Below are positions 19,669 through 30,174 of a stretch of DNA of 64,000 nucleotides, one piece after another. The translations under genes and the position numbers were made by a program. The stretch lies in contig CP092781.1 in NCBI GenBank assembly GCA_022493055.1, forward strand, positions 1,736,001 to 1,800,000, given 5' to 3'. The notes beneath the pieces are model-generated. The model was not told the DNA's origin. It was given only the letters and a program-made list of their open reading frames with translations, and made no database searches. The number at the start of each line of letters is the position of its first letter. The first letter of the stretch is position 1. This DNA is from Staphylococcus roterodami. Lineage in GTDB: Bacteria; Bacillota; Bacilli; Staphylococcales; Staphylococcaceae.

Positions 19669-19772
19669 TATCGACACTTCAACAGAAATTCAATAAGCCT
19701 ATCAATCGTTTATAACTTTATTGATTTCACATTATCTATTAAGTTAATGAAGTATACTTTATATTGATCTAA

Positions 19773-22535
19773 TTATTTTGATTCTTTTCTAGATTTAGGA
19801 ATGAATAAAGCTAACATTCCTAATAGTGCATAAAAGCCCCACCATGATTGGCTTGAAGTTGTTTCTCCTGTTTTTGGTAGCATTTTAGGTTGACTATGTT
19901 TGTTATCTTTCGATGATGCGCCAGTCTTATTATTTGATTTCATTGGTTTATCTACATTTTTGTGAACCTTACTTGTCATATATTCAGTTGATTTGTTGTT
20001 AGCAACTTTATCAACACTAATTATGCTATCTTTCATTGCGTCAATCTTTGCATCTTTTCCAGTATTATTATCTGCAACATGAGCAAGTTTCATGACTTTG
20101 CTATCTTTATGATCCGCATTTTTATCAGTATTGCTATTCGATGTCATGCCAACACTATTCTCAACATCTTTATTTACGCTACTATTAGTGTCTTTAACAA
20201 TTTGATCTTCCATTTCTTTGAGATCATATTTATCGAAGTGATTTTTATTCTCCATATTTGATGAATTATCAACACCATGCTGTCCATCTTTGTTAACACT
20301 ACTATCAGCACCTTTGACGATGTCAGACTCAGCTTCTATAACATCTGCATTATCAGTTTTTGCATCCTTTGGACTTGTTGTAGTGCTATTATTTGTAGCT
20401 GTATTCGTTGCAGTCACCTTATCTTCTTGTGCTGATTGTCCATTTTGAGGTTCATTCGAGTTATTTTCAGATGTGTCATCATCATTTGTCTTGATATCTC
20501 GATTAATAATTCTTACGTGGTATTGTCCTTCATAACCAATGTTTGCCACTACTACTTTAACAATCGCATTGTAAACTGCTTTACCAGGTACATATGGGAA
20601 AATTAACGTTCTAGAATTTTTAGATGTGTCTTTAGAAACAGTAACAACACGTTTACCTTCAACAATTAAATCTTTCCAATAACTGTCATCTTTTGTTTTC
20701 ATTACTACATATTTTTGACCATTTAAAGTTGCAGTATAAAATGGATGTTCAACAAAGCCATCCATAACAGACTCATTATTTTCTTCGCTTTCAAAAACAA
20801 CAAAATTTGCTTCCTGAATATCTGTTAATTGATCGTTTGTAGGTTTTACATTTTCAAATTCTGTTATTGCTGATTTAACTTGATTATCTAATTCAACCTT
20901 AGTTTCATCTAGTTTCTTTTTATATTCTTGTTTATATTTTTCCGGTAATTTTTCTTGTAGTTTTTCTAACTCATATACTTGTCTCTCTAGAGTCTTAGCT
21001 TTATGATATGGCGCTAACATTTTTTGTAAATTATAGTTTTCTTCATCTGTATAGTCGTTCGGATTATTTGTAATGGGTTGTGAAAATACCATTAAAGTGT
21101 AATCATAATCTTCATGGAAGTTCTCACCATATTCAATAGATGACACGATTTTAACTTCTCTCGTACCAACAGAAACTGGGAAACGAATATAGGCATAATC
21201 TTTGTCAGAGTCATATGACACTAATTCTACTGGTAACTTTTTATCACCTTCATAAATTTCAAATTTCTTCCATGTTGAAGCTGTTTTTAATCCTAATTCA
21301 ATTTCAGGTTGTGTTTCAGTAAAAATGACTTTTGCAGGTTCTACAGTACTAGCATAGTGATAAAACTGTCTTTCACCTTTATCATTTTTCATTTGGAAAT
21401 CAATTGGGCGCCAATTATCTGCTGTATGCTCTTTATCTATAATAGCTGGATTTTTAATTGCGTCTTGAAGTGATTCATCAGCTGGTGGATATTGTTTATT
21501 ATCATTTGATGGATTATCTGATGCTACTGTTTGTTTATTTGTTTCTGAATGGTTATCTGTCGATACCTCACTAGTTCCATTTGCATTTTCATTTGTCTTA
21601 TGACCTTCTTGGTTAGATGGTTTATCTGTAACCGATGATTCCTCTGGTTGTACAGGATTACTTGAGTTCGTTGTTGAATCAGTCGGTGTTGGTTGACTAG
21701 CATTTGTTGTTGGCTGAGGTTGATTCTGAGAATTATTACTAGATGCTTCGTTTTGACTAGCAGTATTAGTGTTTGTTCCATTATTTGTTTGATTCTCAGT
21801 TGGTTGTGAATCATCTGTATCATCAATTACAAGTGATGGATCATTGTAAATAGGTTTAGCAAATAATAATTTTGTGTAATCATAATTGGTTTCATCTTGA
21901 TCATCAATTTGTGTCGAAGATACTATTTTAAGCTCTTGAGTACCATCTGTAACTGGAAAACGAATAAATGCATGATCTTCTGGTTCAGGACTATACGATA
22001 CAAGCTTTACAGGAAGTTTTTTATTATTTTCATATACTTCAAACTTTTTCCAAGTCGAAGCTGTATTAATATCCAATTCAACTTCGGCTTTCTTTTTAGT
22101 GTAATAAACATCTGCTGGATTTTTTATACTGAAAAAGTGATAATATTGCGTTTCGTTATTTTCATCTAATAACTGAAAATTAACTTGTTCCTTTGGACCT
22201 ATATCATGTTCTTTGTTTACAATAGCTGGATTTTTAATTGCTTCTTTAAGAGATTGATCTGGTGCCGGATATGTATTTGAAGTGTTTGCCGCTTGGTTAG
22301 CAGATTGATTTTGGTTTGAGCTTCCTTGTGGTTGTGTGGCATCATTTGAAGGTTTTGAATCACCCGCATTATTTTGTTTTTCAACTACATTATCTTTAGG
22401 ACTAGCATTTTCTGCTGCTTGCGCATGATTGTGAGAAGTAACTATAAACAGCGTACTCACAATGACTGAAGCGACGCCTAAAGTTGACTTTCTAATAGAA
22501 TAATTTGACCTTAATTTGGATTGATGTTTGTTCAT
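19773..22535 (-). CDS. isdH: Iron-regulated surface protein IsdH (HarA), haptoglobin/haemoglobin receptor
   Basis: A sortase-anchored receptor that binds haemoglobin and haptoglobin and strips haem for the Isd pathway. Order in 920 residues: YSIRK signal peptide (1-41), NEAT1 (about 108-232, aromatic Hb-binding loop YYHFF at 131-135), a Thr/Asn/Gln/Ser-rich spacer, NEAT2 (about 352-488, FYHYAS at 391), a helical linker (about 495-560), NEAT3 (about 565-682, haem pocket SVMDGF and YEGQY with Tyr668 and Tyr672), a long Asp/Lys/Asn spacer, then LPKTG at 886-890, a membrane helix and a basic tail. A Fur box lies upstream. The C-terminal spacer differs markedly from S. aureus IsdH as I remember it. 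Confidence 0.96.
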   Translation of the reverse strand: MNKHQSKLRSNYSIRKSTLGVASVIVSTLFIVTSHNHAQAAENASPKDNVVEKQNNAGDSKPSNDATQPQGSSNQNQSANQAANTSNTYPAPDQSLKEAIKNPAIVNKEHDIGPKEQVNFQLLDENNETQYYHFFSIKNPADVYYTKKKAEVELDINTASTWKKFEVYENNKKLPVKLVSYSPEPEDHAFIRFPVTDGTQELKIVSSTQIDDQDETNYDYTKLLFAKPIYNDPSLVIDDTDDSQPTENQTNNGTNTNTASQNEASSNNSQNQPQPTTNASQPTPTDSTTNSSNPVQPEESSVTDKPSNQEGHKTNENANGTSEVSTDNHSETNKQTVASDNPSNDNKQYPPADESLQDAIKNPAIIDKEHTADNWRPIDFQMKNDKGERQFYHYASTVEPAKVIFTETQPEIELGLKTASTWKKFEIYEGDKKLPVELVSYDSDKDYAYIRFPVSVGTREVKIVSSIEYGENFHEDYDYTLMVFSQPITNNPNDYTDEENYNLQKMLAPYHKAKTLERQVYELEKLQEKLPEKYKQEYKKKLDETKVELDNQVKSAITEFENVKPTNDQLTDIQEANFVVFESEENNESVMDGFVEHPFYTATLNGQKYVVMKTKDDSYWKDLIVEGKRVVTVSKDTSKNSRTLIFPYVPGKAVYNAIVKVVVANIGYEGQYHVRIINRDIKTNDDDTSENNSNEPQNGQSAQEDKVTATNTATNNSTTTSPKDAKTDNADVIEAESDIVKGADSSVNKDGQHGVDNSSNMENKNHFDKYDLKEMEDQIVKDTNSSVNKDVENSVGMTSNSNTDKNADHKDSKVMKLAHVADNNTGKDAKIDAMKDSIISVDKVANNKSTEYMTSKVHKNVDKPMKSNNKTGASSKDNKHSQPKMLPKTGETTSSQSWWGFYALLGMLALFIPKSRKESK

Positions 22536-22566
22536 GATGTATACAGCTCCTATAATTCAAATTGAA

Positions 22567-22581
22567 TGAGAATAATTATCA
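22567..22581. promoter_or_regulatory. Fur box upstream of isdH
   Basis: TGAGAATAATTATCA (22567-22581) matches the palindromic Fur core TGATAATnATTATCA with one mismatch. It is 32 bases upstream of the isdH start, so iron-replete Fur should repress isdH. Confidence 0.88.
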
Positions 22582-22760
22582 ATATCAATTATTCATGTTT
22601 ATTTTAACTTATGCTAAATAAATTTTGCAACGCTTTTTATAAAATTTATTTTTTATTTTTAAGGCGTTAATCAAACAGCCATTTAATTATCTGATTCCTA
22701 CATTGCATTTCATACTGTACCGACTTTTAAAAACAACTTTTACCAGTCAATACAAAAATA

Positions 22761-22806
22761 AATCGGACAGATAAAAAAGTAAATGACTTTTTCATCTGCC
22801 CGACTT
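22761..22806 (-). terminator. fhs terminator (TCGGACAGAT hairpin family)
   Basis: AATCGGACAGATAAAAAAGT faces ACTTTTTCATCTGCCCGACTT around the loop AAATG. A near copy lies at 44169-44214. T-rich flanks allow it to work on the minus strand after fhs. Confidence 0.75.
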
Positions 22807-22833
22807 AAATCAAAATATATATTGAATTTAAAA

Positions 22834-24501
22834 TTAGAACAATCCTATTGCATGTCCATCATCAGTAACATCCATATTTAATGCTGCTGGCTTTTTAGGT
22901 AAACCAGGCATTGTCATAATTGCACCTGTTAATGCTACGATAAATCCTGCACCAGTTTTAGCTTCTAGTTCACGAATTGTAATTTCAAATCCAGATGGTG
23001 CACCTAATAATGTTTGATCATCAGAGAATGAATATTGAGTTTTAGCCATACAAATTGGATAATTATCCCAACCATTTTCTTTAAATTGTTTTAATTGTTT
23101 TTGTGCTTTGCTACTAAACGTAACTTTAGATCCACCATAAATCTCGGTTACAATTTTTTCGATTTTTTCCTCTAAAGGCATTTCTAATTCATATAACGGT
23201 TTAAATGAATTTGGTTGGTCAATGACTTCTAAAACTTCATTAGCTAAGTCAACGCCACCTTTACCACCTTTTTCCCAAACCTCTGTTAACGCAATACGTA
23301 CGTTATTTTCTTTAGCCCAAGATTTTACATATTCAACTTCTGCATCTGTATCATGTATAAACGCATTAATAGCAACAACTGGTTCAACACCGAATTTTTT
23401 AATATTGTTAACATGACGTTCCAAGTTAACAATGCCAGACTTAACTGCATCTACATTTTCTTCTTTTAAGTTATCTTTTGCGACGCCACCATGCATTTTT
23501 AATGCATGAATTGTAGCAACAACAACTACTGCTGCTGGATCAAATCCAGCCTCACGCGCTTTAATATCCATAAATTTCTCTGCACCTAAATCTGAACCAA
23601 AACCAGCTTCCGTTACAACGATATCGGCTAAATCGCGAGCCGTTTCAGTAGCTAAGATAGAATTACAACCATGTGCAATATTTGCGAATGGACCACCGTG
23701 CACTAAAGCAGGCGTACCCTCTATTGATTGAACTAAATTTGGTTTAATTGCATCTTTTAAAATCATCGCAAGTGCACCTTGTACTTTTAAATCTGCAACT
23801 GTGACTGGCTTGCGATCTCTAGTGTATCCAATTGTGATACGACTAATTTTATCTTTTAAATCTTTAATATTTCTACTTAAGCATAATATTGCCATTATTT
23901 CTGAAGCAACTGTGATATTAAAACCATCTTCTCGAGGAACACCATTCGTTGGTCCACCTAATCCAACATTAACATGTCTTAGAGCACGATCGTTCATATC
24001 AAGTACGCGTTTCCATTCAATTCGTCTTTGATCAATGCCTAATTCATTACCTTGATGAATATGGTTATCTATAAACGCAGACAAGGCGTTATTAGCTGTT
24101 GTTATTGCATGGAAATCTCCATTGAAATGTAAGTTGATATCTTCCATAGGCAAGACTTGCGCATAACCACCACCTGTAGCCCCACCTTTAATACCAAACG
24201 TTGGTCCTAAAGCAGGTTCACGTAATGCCACCATAACGTTTTTCTTCAATTCATGAAATGCATCCGCTAAACCGACTGTAACTGTTGATTTACCTTCACC
24301 TGCTGGTGTTGGGCTCATTGCAGTTACTAAAACAACTTTCCCTTTGTTTTCTTTTGGCGTAATTTTATTAATGTCGATTTTAGCTTTGTAATGACCATAA
24401 GGTTCTAATGCATCTTCTGAAATGCCAACGGAAGCAGCAATATCCTTAATTGGTTGTAATGTTGATTGATTCGCAATATCTAAATCTGATAAATGAGTCA
24501 A
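22834..24501 (-). CDS. fhs: Formate-tetrahydrofolate ligase
   Basis: Makes 10-formyl-THF from formate, THF and ATP, feeding purine and formyl-Met synthesis, notably during anaerobic growth when pyruvate formate-lyase gives formate. The 555 residues show the ATP-binding P-loop [17 protein letters not shown] (about 67-83), [24 protein letters not shown] and a C-terminal KTQYSFSDD and [10 protein letters not shown]. The length is typical. It is a single-gene unit ended by a palindrome at 22761-22806. The upstream region carries a cre-like site. Confidence 0.98.
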   Translation of the reverse strand: MTHLSDLDIANQSTLQPIKDIAASVGISEDALEPYGHYKAKIDINKITPKENKGKVVLVTAMSPTPAGEGKSTVTVGLADAFHELKKNVMVALREPALGPTFGIKGGATGGGYAQVLPMEDINLHFNGDFHAITTANNALSAFIDNHIHQGNELGIDQRRIEWKRVLDMNDRALRHVNVGLGGPTNGVPREDGFNITVASEIMAILCLSRNIKDLKDKISRITIGYTRDRKPVTVADLKVQGALAMILKDAIKPNLVQSIEGTPALVHGGPFANIAHGCNSILATETARDLADIVVTEAGFGSDLGAEKFMDIKAREAGFDPAAVVVVATIHALKMHGGVAKDNLKEENVDAVKSGIVNLERHVNNIKKFGVEPVVAINAFIHDTDAEVEYVKSWAKENNVRIALTEVWEKGGKGGVDLANEVLEVIDQPNSFKPLYELEMPLEEKIEKIVTEIYGGSKVTFSSKAQKQLKQFKENGWDNYPICMAKTQYSFSDDQTLLGAPSGFEITIRELEAKTGAGFIVALTGAIMTMPGLPKKPAALNMDVTDDGHAIGLF

Positions 24502-24943
24502 CTTTTTTCGCCCCTTTTTGTTTGTTTGTTAATTGCAATATAAATATGTAAGTTGTAGCTAAGAAATTTTACTTACATTCATATAATAACGAACTGTTAA
24601 AAACTTGTCGACTATATTGGGTTAGCGCTTTCATTTTTGCAATTAATTAAATCGTTAAAGTTTTTCTTTATGCAACACTTTGCATTTAATGAAATTGCTA
24701 ACAATACTTTTGAATTATCGAAAATCCAGACTTTCAAATCAACAATAAAAAAGCAATACAAAATAGATACACATAATTATTGTATATGCGTGAAAAATTT
24801 TCATTAACAAATATTTTCTCAAATTTAGCACATACTATCATAATACGTAATCACTTTATATTGCTCATAAATTGCTATATTTTTTAACTTTTATAATTAG
24901 TCATCAAAATTCACCTATATTTCGGAGATTCTTATACTTAATT
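24502..24943. other. AT-rich intergenic region between fhs and acsA
   Basis: About 440 bases with no supported gene. The only site I would name is the cre-like sequence at 24619-24634. I see no clear terminator for acsA. Confidence 0.5.
24619..24634 (+). promoter_or_regulatory. cre-like site upstream of fhs
   Basis: GGGTTAGCGCTTTCAT matches WTGNNARCGNWWWCAW at 14 of 16 positions, with the AGCG core and the right arm intact. It lies 118 bases before the fhs start and about 310 bases past the acsA stop, so fhs is the likelier target for CcpA. Confidence 0.4.
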
Positions 24944-26650
24944 TTATTCCATAGTGCTTAGGTCACCGGCATCTAAATCTAACTCCCATGCTTTTAAAAC
25001 TCGTCTCATAATTTTACCAGAGCGTGTCTTTGGTAATTTATCTTTAAATTCAATTTCACGTGGAGCTGCATGTGCAGACAAACCCTCTTTAACAAATAAT
25101 CGAATTTCCTCTTTTAATTCATCTGTGGGCTCATAACCTTTTCTAAGCGCTACAAACGCCTTAATTATTTCACCACGTACAGGGTCAGGTTTACCAATAA
25201 TACCTGCTTCTGCTACAGCTTCATGTTCAACTAATTTTGATTCTACTTCAAATGGTCCAACACGTTCACCTGCAGTCATGATTACATCATCTACACGACC
25301 TTGGAACCAAAAATAGCCATCCTCATCTTTATAAGCTGAATCTCCAGACACATACCAATCTCCAATAAAATAAGAATTATATTTTTCAGGATTTTTCCAA
25401 ATACGATGCATCATAGATGGCCAACCTTTTTTTATTGCGAGATTACCCATTCGATTAGGTGGCAATTCATTGCCTGCATCATCAATTATAGCCGCTTCAA
25501 TGCCAGGTAATGGCTTTCCCATTGACCCAAGTTTGACATCCATTGTTTGATAATTAACAATCATATGGCCACCTGTTTCAGTCATCCACCAAGTATCTAG
25601 TACTGTTAAACCATAAACATTTTTAGCCCATTTAATAACTTCAGGGTTTAATGGTTCTCCAACAGATAAGATAGCACGTAAAGATGACAAGTCGTATTTA
25701 TTAACGATATCATCACCTGCACTCATTAACATTCTTAATGCTGTTGGCGCAGTATACCAAATTGTCACTTTAAAATCTTCAATCATGCTATACCATTGTT
25801 CTGGTGAAAAACGACCACCTGCAATACAATTGGTAGCACCATTTAACCATGGCGCAAAAATACCATATGACGTTCCGGTAACCCATCCAGGATCAGCAGT
25901 ACACCAATATACATCGTCTTCTTGTAAATCCAATACATATTTACCTGAAATATAATGCAACAACATCGCTTGTTGTACATGTAAAACACCTTTAGGTTGT
26001 CCAGTTGATCCTGATGTATAATGTAAAATCAATCCATCATCTGGTTTCAACCACTCTATGTCGAAGTCGTCACTTTCAGTTTTCATTAAAGTATTAAAAT
26101 CTATGTAACCTTCTTCGACATCATCATCAACAACAACAATCTTTTCTAAGTGTGGTAATTTTTCTTGTGGCACTCGTGATAATAATGATTTGTTCGTTAT
26201 TAATACTTTTGCTTCACTATTTTCTAATCTATCTACAACCGCTTTCTCCATAAAAGCTTCAAATAATGGACCAACGATGGCACCGATTTTTAAAACACCT
26301 AAAAGTGCAAAATATAGTTCAGGTGTACGTGACATGAATATAAACACTCTGTCACCTTTTTCAACACTCGCATGTTTAGATAAAACATTGGCAGCTTTAT
26401 TTGATAAACACTGCATCTCCTTATACGAATAAGATTCTTTTCTATATTCATCTTTATAATTTAATGCAATTTTATCCCCTAATCCTTGTTCAACATGACG
26501 ATCAATACACTCATATGCCATATTCATTTTTCCAGTTTCATTCCAAGAAAATGCACGTTCCACGTCTTGCCAGTTAAAGTTGTTGTACGTCTCCTCATAA
26601 TTTTTAAGATTATGAGTTCCTTGATTTCCTTTGTATACTTCGACTTTCAT
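24944..26650 (-). CDS. acsA: Acetyl-CoA synthetase (AMP-forming)
   Basis: Activates acetate to acetyl-CoA through acetyl-AMP, allowing reuse of acetate after glucose is spent. The 568 residues carry the ANL-family P-loop LHYTSGSTGQPKG, DTWWMTETGG, the hinge YWFQGRVDDVI and the C-terminal catalytic lysine in KTRSGKIMRRVL (near residue 545), the residue known to be acetylated in this family. It is divergent from acuA-acuC, whose products should add and remove that acetyl group. A -10 box (26695-26700) followed directly by a cre site points to CcpA repression. GGGGGAG ribosome binding site. Confidence 0.96.
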   Translation of the reverse strand: MKVEVYKGNQGTHNLKNYEETYNNFNWQDVERAFSWNETGKMNMAYECIDRHVEQGLGDKIALNYKDEYRKESYSYKEMQCLSNKAANVLSKHASVEKGDRVFIFMSRTPELYFALLGVLKIGAIVGPLFEAFMEKAVVDRLENSEAKVLITNKSLLSRVPQEKLPHLEKIVVVDDDVEEGYIDFNTLMKTESDDFDIEWLKPDDGLILHYTSGSTGQPKGVLHVQQAMLLHYISGKYVLDLQEDDVYWCTADPGWVTGTSYGIFAPWLNGATNCIAGGRFSPEQWYSMIEDFKVTIWYTAPTALRMLMSAGDDIVNKYDLSSLRAILSVGEPLNPEVIKWAKNVYGLTVLDTWWMTETGGHMIVNYQTMDVKLGSMGKPLPGIEAAIIDDAGNELPPNRMGNLAIKKGWPSMMHRIWKNPEKYNSYFIGDWYVSGDSAYKDEDGYFWFQGRVDDVIMTAGERVGPFEVESKLVEHEAVAEAGIIGKPDPVRGEIIKAFVALRKGYEPTDELKEEIRLFVKEGLSAHAAPREIEFKDKLPKTRSGKIMRRVLKAWELDLDAGDLSTME

Positions 26651-26671
26651 TTGAAACTCCCCCTTCGTTTT

Positions 26672-26687
26672 GTGAAAACGCTTTCTT
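26672..26687. promoter_or_regulatory. cre site between acsA and acuA
   Basis: GTGAAAACGCTTTCTT is a good fit to the Gram-positive cre TGAAARCGYTTTCW. For acsA it sits just downstream of the TATAAT at 26695-26700, over the likely transcription start, a roadblock position. The acuA promoter is about 85 bases away on the other strand. Confidence 0.8.
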
Positions 26688-26694
26688 TCTCAAT

Positions 26695-26700
26695 ATTATA
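26695..26700 (-). promoter_or_regulatory. -10 box of acsA
   Basis: A perfect TATAAT on the minus strand, 45 bases before the acsA ATG; no strong -35 seen. Confidence 0.55.
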
Positions 26701-26818
26701 CATAACATTTCTAATTATTCAAAATTTTTACTTTTATACTTTTACTAGTGTTAATTATTGTAAATTTTCTTTATAATGAATTTAATACAACTATGATGCC
26801 TAGTGAGGAGTTGAAATT

Positions 26819-27451
26819 ATGAATCATGTAAAGACGTACCAATCCGAACGATATCATATTAATGACAAAGAATTTGTAATTGAAGGTCCTATGTCTTACG
26901 ATGATTTGAAAGCGCTTACTTTCGATGCGCATTTAACAGCTTTTAGAGATCCAGAAGATCAATTTGAAGCATTGCTTGAAATAACAACTTTAAATGAAGG
27001 TAGAATTTACATTGTGCGTCTAGATCAATTAATTGTTGGCTATGTCACATATCATTATCCTGATGAAATTGAAAGATGGTCTACCGGAAACCTACCATAT
27101 TTAATTGAACTTGGAGCAATCGAAGTGAGCTTAAACTTCAGACAATTACAATTAGCTGAAAAACTCATTCAACTTAGTCTATCTGCCCCAGAATTTGATG
27201 ATTATATAGTAATTACAACGGAATATTATTGGCATTGGGATTTGAAGAATTCGAAATTAGATGTTTTTGAATATAAAAAAGTTATGCAACGTTTAATGGC
27301 AACGGGTGGACTTGAAATTTTTGCTACGGATGATCCAGAAATCACTAGTCATCCAGCTAATTGTCTAATGGCAAGAATCGGCAAACACATTACTATAGAA
27401 CAGCAGCAAGCGTTTGATGATATTCGTTATATGAATCGTTTTTTCTTTTAA
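26819..27451 (+). CDS. acuA: AcuA-like protein acetyltransferase (GNAT)
   Basis: A GNAT-fold acetyltransferase of 210 residues. In Bacillus, AcuA acetylates and inactivates acetyl-CoA synthetase at its catalytic lysine. The central region VRLDQLIVGYVTYH and IELGAIEVSLNFRQLQLAEKLIQ forms the acetyl-CoA-binding core. A TATAAT at 26772-26777 and a GAGGAG site precede the ATG. AcuC follows after 24 bases in the same operon, and acsA, the expected substrate, is divergent. Confidence 0.9.
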   Translation: MNHVKTYQSERYHINDKEFVIEGPMSYDDLKALTFDAHLTAFRDPEDQFEALLEITTLNEGRIYIVRLDQLIVGYVTYHYPDEIERWSTGNLPYLIELGAIEVSLNFRQLQLAEKLIQLSLSAPEFDDYIVITTEYYWHWDLKNSKLDVFEYKKVMQRLMATGGLEIFATDDPEITSHPANCLMARIGKHITIEQQQAFDDIRYMNRFFF

Positions 27452-27475
27452 TTTTTAGAATATCGGAGGGATTAT

Positions 27476-28645
27476 ATGCAAAAAAAATCAACTAAAACTG
27501 CATATGTTTATTCAGATAAATTACTACAATATCGCTTTCATGATCAACATCCCTTCAATCAAATGCGTTTAAAATTAACGACTGAATTACTATTGGATGC
27601 AAATTTATTAAACCCAGAACAAATCATACAACCTCGAATCGCAACTGATGACGAACTAATGTTAGTGCACAAATACGATTACGTCGAGGCTATTAAACAT
27701 GCATCACATGGAATTATAAGTGAAGATGAAGCCAAAAAATATGGTCTAAATGATGAAGAAAATGGTCAATTTAAACATATGCATCGTCATAGCGCAACAA
27801 TTGTTGGAGGTGCTTTAACGCTAGCAGATATTATCATGTCAGGAGAAGTACTAAACGGTTGTCACTTAGGTGGTGGTTTGCATCATGCACAACCTGGTCG
27901 AGCAAGTGGATTTTGTATCTATAATGATATAGCGGTCACAGCAAAATATCTTGCCACTAAATATCAACAGCGTGTCTTAGTTATTGATACCGATGCCCAT
28001 CATGGTGATGGAACACAATGGAGTTTTTACGCAGATAATCACATAGCAACTTATTCTATACATGAAACTGGAAAATTTTTATTTCCTGGATCTGGTCATT
28101 ATACTGAACGTGGTGAAGATATTGGCTATGGGCATTCAATTAATGTTCCCCTCGAACCATACACTGAAGACGCTTCATTTATAGAATGCTTTAAAATGAC
28201 AGTTGAACCTGTAGTTAAAGCATTCAAACCAGATATTATTTTAGGTGTCAATGGTGTCGATATACATTATCGTGATCCACTAACACATTTAAATTGTACG
28301 CTACAATCATTGTATGAAATACCTTATTTTGTCAAAAAATTAGCTGATCAATATACAAATGGAAAAGTTATCATGTTCGGTGGTGGTGGCTATAATATTT
28401 GGCGCGTAGTTCCACGAGCATGGAGTCATGTATTTTTGAGTTTGATTGACCAACCTATTCAAAGTGGATATTTACCTTTAGATTGGATTAATAAATGGAA
28501 ACATTATTCTTCTGAATTATTACCTAAAAGATGGGAAGATCGTTTAAACGACTATACTTATATACCTAGAACTAAAGAAATCAGTGAGAAAAATAAAAAA
28601 TTAGCCATGCATATTGCCAGTTGGTATGATTCAATGCAACCATAG
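27476..28645 (+). CDS. acuC: AcuC-like class I deacetylase
   Basis: A zinc-dependent HDAC-family enzyme of 389 residues that should remove the acetyl group placed by AcuA on AcsA. The catalytic region is complete: HLGGGLHHAQPG (His pair), VIDTDAHHGDGTQ (Asp and His zinc ligands), GVNGVD, and GGGGYN with the late Tyr. It is in an operon with acuA; the third Bacillus gene acuB is absent here. ATG 27476 has a CGGAGGG site. Confidence 0.93.
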   Translation: MQKKSTKTAYVYSDKLLQYRFHDQHPFNQMRLKLTTELLLDANLLNPEQIIQPRIATDDELMLVHKYDYVEAIKHASHGIISEDEAKKYGLNDEENGQFKHMHRHSATIVGGALTLADIIMSGEVLNGCHLGGGLHHAQPGRASGFCIYNDIAVTAKYLATKYQQRVLVIDTDAHHGDGTQWSFYADNHIATYSIHETGKFLFPGSGHYTERGEDIGYGHSINVPLEPYTEDASFIECFKMTVEPVVKAFKPDIILGVNGVDIHYRDPLTHLNCTLQSLYEIPYFVKKLADQYTNGKVIMFGGGGYNIWRVVPRAWSHVFLSLIDQPIQSGYLPLDWINKWKHYSSELLPKRWEDRLNDYTYIPRTKEISEKNKKLAMHIASWYDSMQP

Positions 28646-28672
28646 TACACAACTTAATATACAAAGAAAAAA

Positions 28673-28710
28673 GGCATTCATCCGACAATTGAGATTGTTT
28701 GATGAATGCC
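28673..28710. terminator. Bidirectional terminator between acuC and ccpA
   Basis: GGCATTCATC...GATGAATGCC with inner ACAA/TTGT pairing. The minus strand gives the better T-run (after ccpA). Confidence 0.8.
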
Positions 28711-28724
28711 TAGTTTATGTTAAA

Positions 28725-29714
28725 TTATTTTGTTGTTCCACGATATTCAATTCTATGAGGTAAAACAACATTTGGTTCTTCTATCTTTTCATCGTTCATA
28801 TATTTTGTCAATAAGCGCATCCCTACAGCGCCAATATCATATAACGGTTGAATTACACTAGAAAGTTGTGGTCTTACCATTTCAACTAAACGCGTATTGT
28901 TGAAACTAATGATTTGTAAATCTTCAGGAACTTTCACACCTGCATCCATTGCACTGTGCATAATTCCTATGGCTTCTTCGTCACTGATACATAAGATAGC
29001 ATCTGGAAGATTCCCTTTCATTTTAGCGAATGCTTTTACACCTTCTTTATAACTTTCAGCACCCGTACAATTCAACGCATCACCTAATTGCAGACCATTT
29101 TTATCTAAAACTTCAGTCAAACCAACTAATACATCTTCCTGAGCTTTTTTAGAATGCTCTCCACCTACTAATGCAAAAGATTTTGCACCTTCATCAATTA
29201 AGTGTTTCGTGATTTCTTTAGCTGCTTCGGTAAAATCAATATTTACAGACGCAATATGAGCATCTTTACCATTTGTACCAGATACAACTACCGGTACAGA
29301 TGATTGATTAATTAATTCTTTCATTTCTTCAGTAATAGTCCCACCAAGGAAAATAATACCATCAACTTGTTTGCTTAATAAGTTGTTAAATATTTCTTTT
29401 TCTTTTTCAGGATCATTATCAGAGTTTGAAATAATTGAGTGGTATTTGTACATTGTTGCAATATCTTCTAATCCACGTGCTAATTGTGAATAGTAAATAT
29501 TCGAAATATCTGGGATAATTACCCCTACAGTTGTAGTCTTCTTGCTTGCTAAACCTCTAGCAACAGCATTTGGACGATAATTTAATCGCTTAATGACTTC
29601 ATTAACTTTATTTTTAGTTTCTGCTTTAACATTTTGGTTCCCATTAACAACACGTGACACAGTGGCCATTGAAACACGTGCTTCTCTTGCTACATCGTAT
29701 ATAGTAACTGTCAT
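28725..29714 (-). CDS. ccpA: Catabolite control protein A
   Basis: Global LacI-family regulator that binds cre sites with P-Ser46-HPr when sugar is plentiful. The 329 residues contain a helix-turn-helix and hinge ([23 protein letters not shown], with [15 protein letters not shown]) and a periplasmic-binding-like core. It is next to its probable targets acsA and acuAC and is followed upstream by aroA, the gene order also seen in Bacillus. A cre-like site covers its own start region. ATG 29714 has a GGAGG site. Confidence 0.98.
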   Translation of the reverse strand: MTVTIYDVAREARVSMATVSRVVNGNQNVKAETKNKVNEVIKRLNYRPNAVARGLASKKTTTVGVIIPDISNIYYSQLARGLEDIATMYKYHSIISNSDNDPEKEKEIFNNLLSKQVDGIIFLGGTITEEMKELINQSSVPVVVSGTNGKDAHIASVNIDFTEAAKEITKHLIDEGAKSFALVGGEHSKKAQEDVLVGLTEVLDKNGLQLGDALNCTGAESYKEGVKAFAKMKGNLPDAILCISDEEAIGIMHSAMDAGVKVPEDLQIISFNNTRLVEMVRPQLSSVIQPLYDIGAVGMRLLTKYMNDEKIEEPNVVLPHRIEYRGTTK

Positions 29715-29724
29715 AATTTCCTCC

Positions 29725-29740
29725 TTGTAAACGTTTTATC
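29725..29740. promoter_or_regulatory. cre-like site in the ccpA promoter region
   Basis: TTGTAAACGTTTTATC lies immediately downstream of the TATAAT at 29742-29747 (minus strand) and 11 bases before the start codon. On the minus strand the AACGTTTACAA half fits the cre consensus fully, the other half poorly. It suggests autorepression of ccpA. Confidence 0.6.
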
Positions 29741-29741
29741 C

Positions 29742-29747
29742 ATTATA
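29742..29747 (-). promoter_or_regulatory. -10 box of ccpA
   Basis: Perfect TATAAT on the minus strand, 27 bases before the start codon; no convincing -35. Confidence 0.55.
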
Positions 29748-30111
29748 ATAACATGCTTTCATACCATTTTCATAGTTTACCATATTTTAATTTACAGTAA
29801 CATATTTTTGTTTGAAAAATCCCACGAAAATCATGATATAAAAAGTAATGCCAAATGATAATAGACGATATATTTTAATTTTATATAAACTTTTTTCATT
29901 TTTAATTGTAATATTTTGAGAAAGCCTTTTCAAACACCATTTACATTTGTTGAAAAATGTTCACATTATAGAAACAATTATACATATTACATTACGCGAT
30001 GAATGATGATGCCAATCATGATTATAATATTCTGAGAGCGTAGACTTTGGTGAAATTGCTACATTTAAAAATTTCGTTTAGGATTCAAGTGTCATATGCT
30101 TGAATAAAAAA

Positions 30112-30153
30112 CAATAGCCACCCTAAGACATACTTCTCTTAGAATGACTATTA
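30112..30153 (-). terminator. aroA terminator
   Basis: AATAGTCATTCTAAGA pairs with TCTTAGGGTGGCTATT and is followed on the minus strand by a T-run. Confidence 0.85.
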
Positions 30154-30174
30154 ATTTTAAAATGAAGTTAAATG

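Larger units (their letters stand above)
29715..30174. other. Intergenic region between ccpA and aroA
   Basis: No gene is supported in these 460 bases. The right part holds the aroA terminator (30112-30153) and a small hairpin ATTCAAG/CTTGAAT (30083-30105). The left part holds the ccpA promoter and cre-like site. The middle is AT-rich without a clear feature. Confidence 0.5.
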
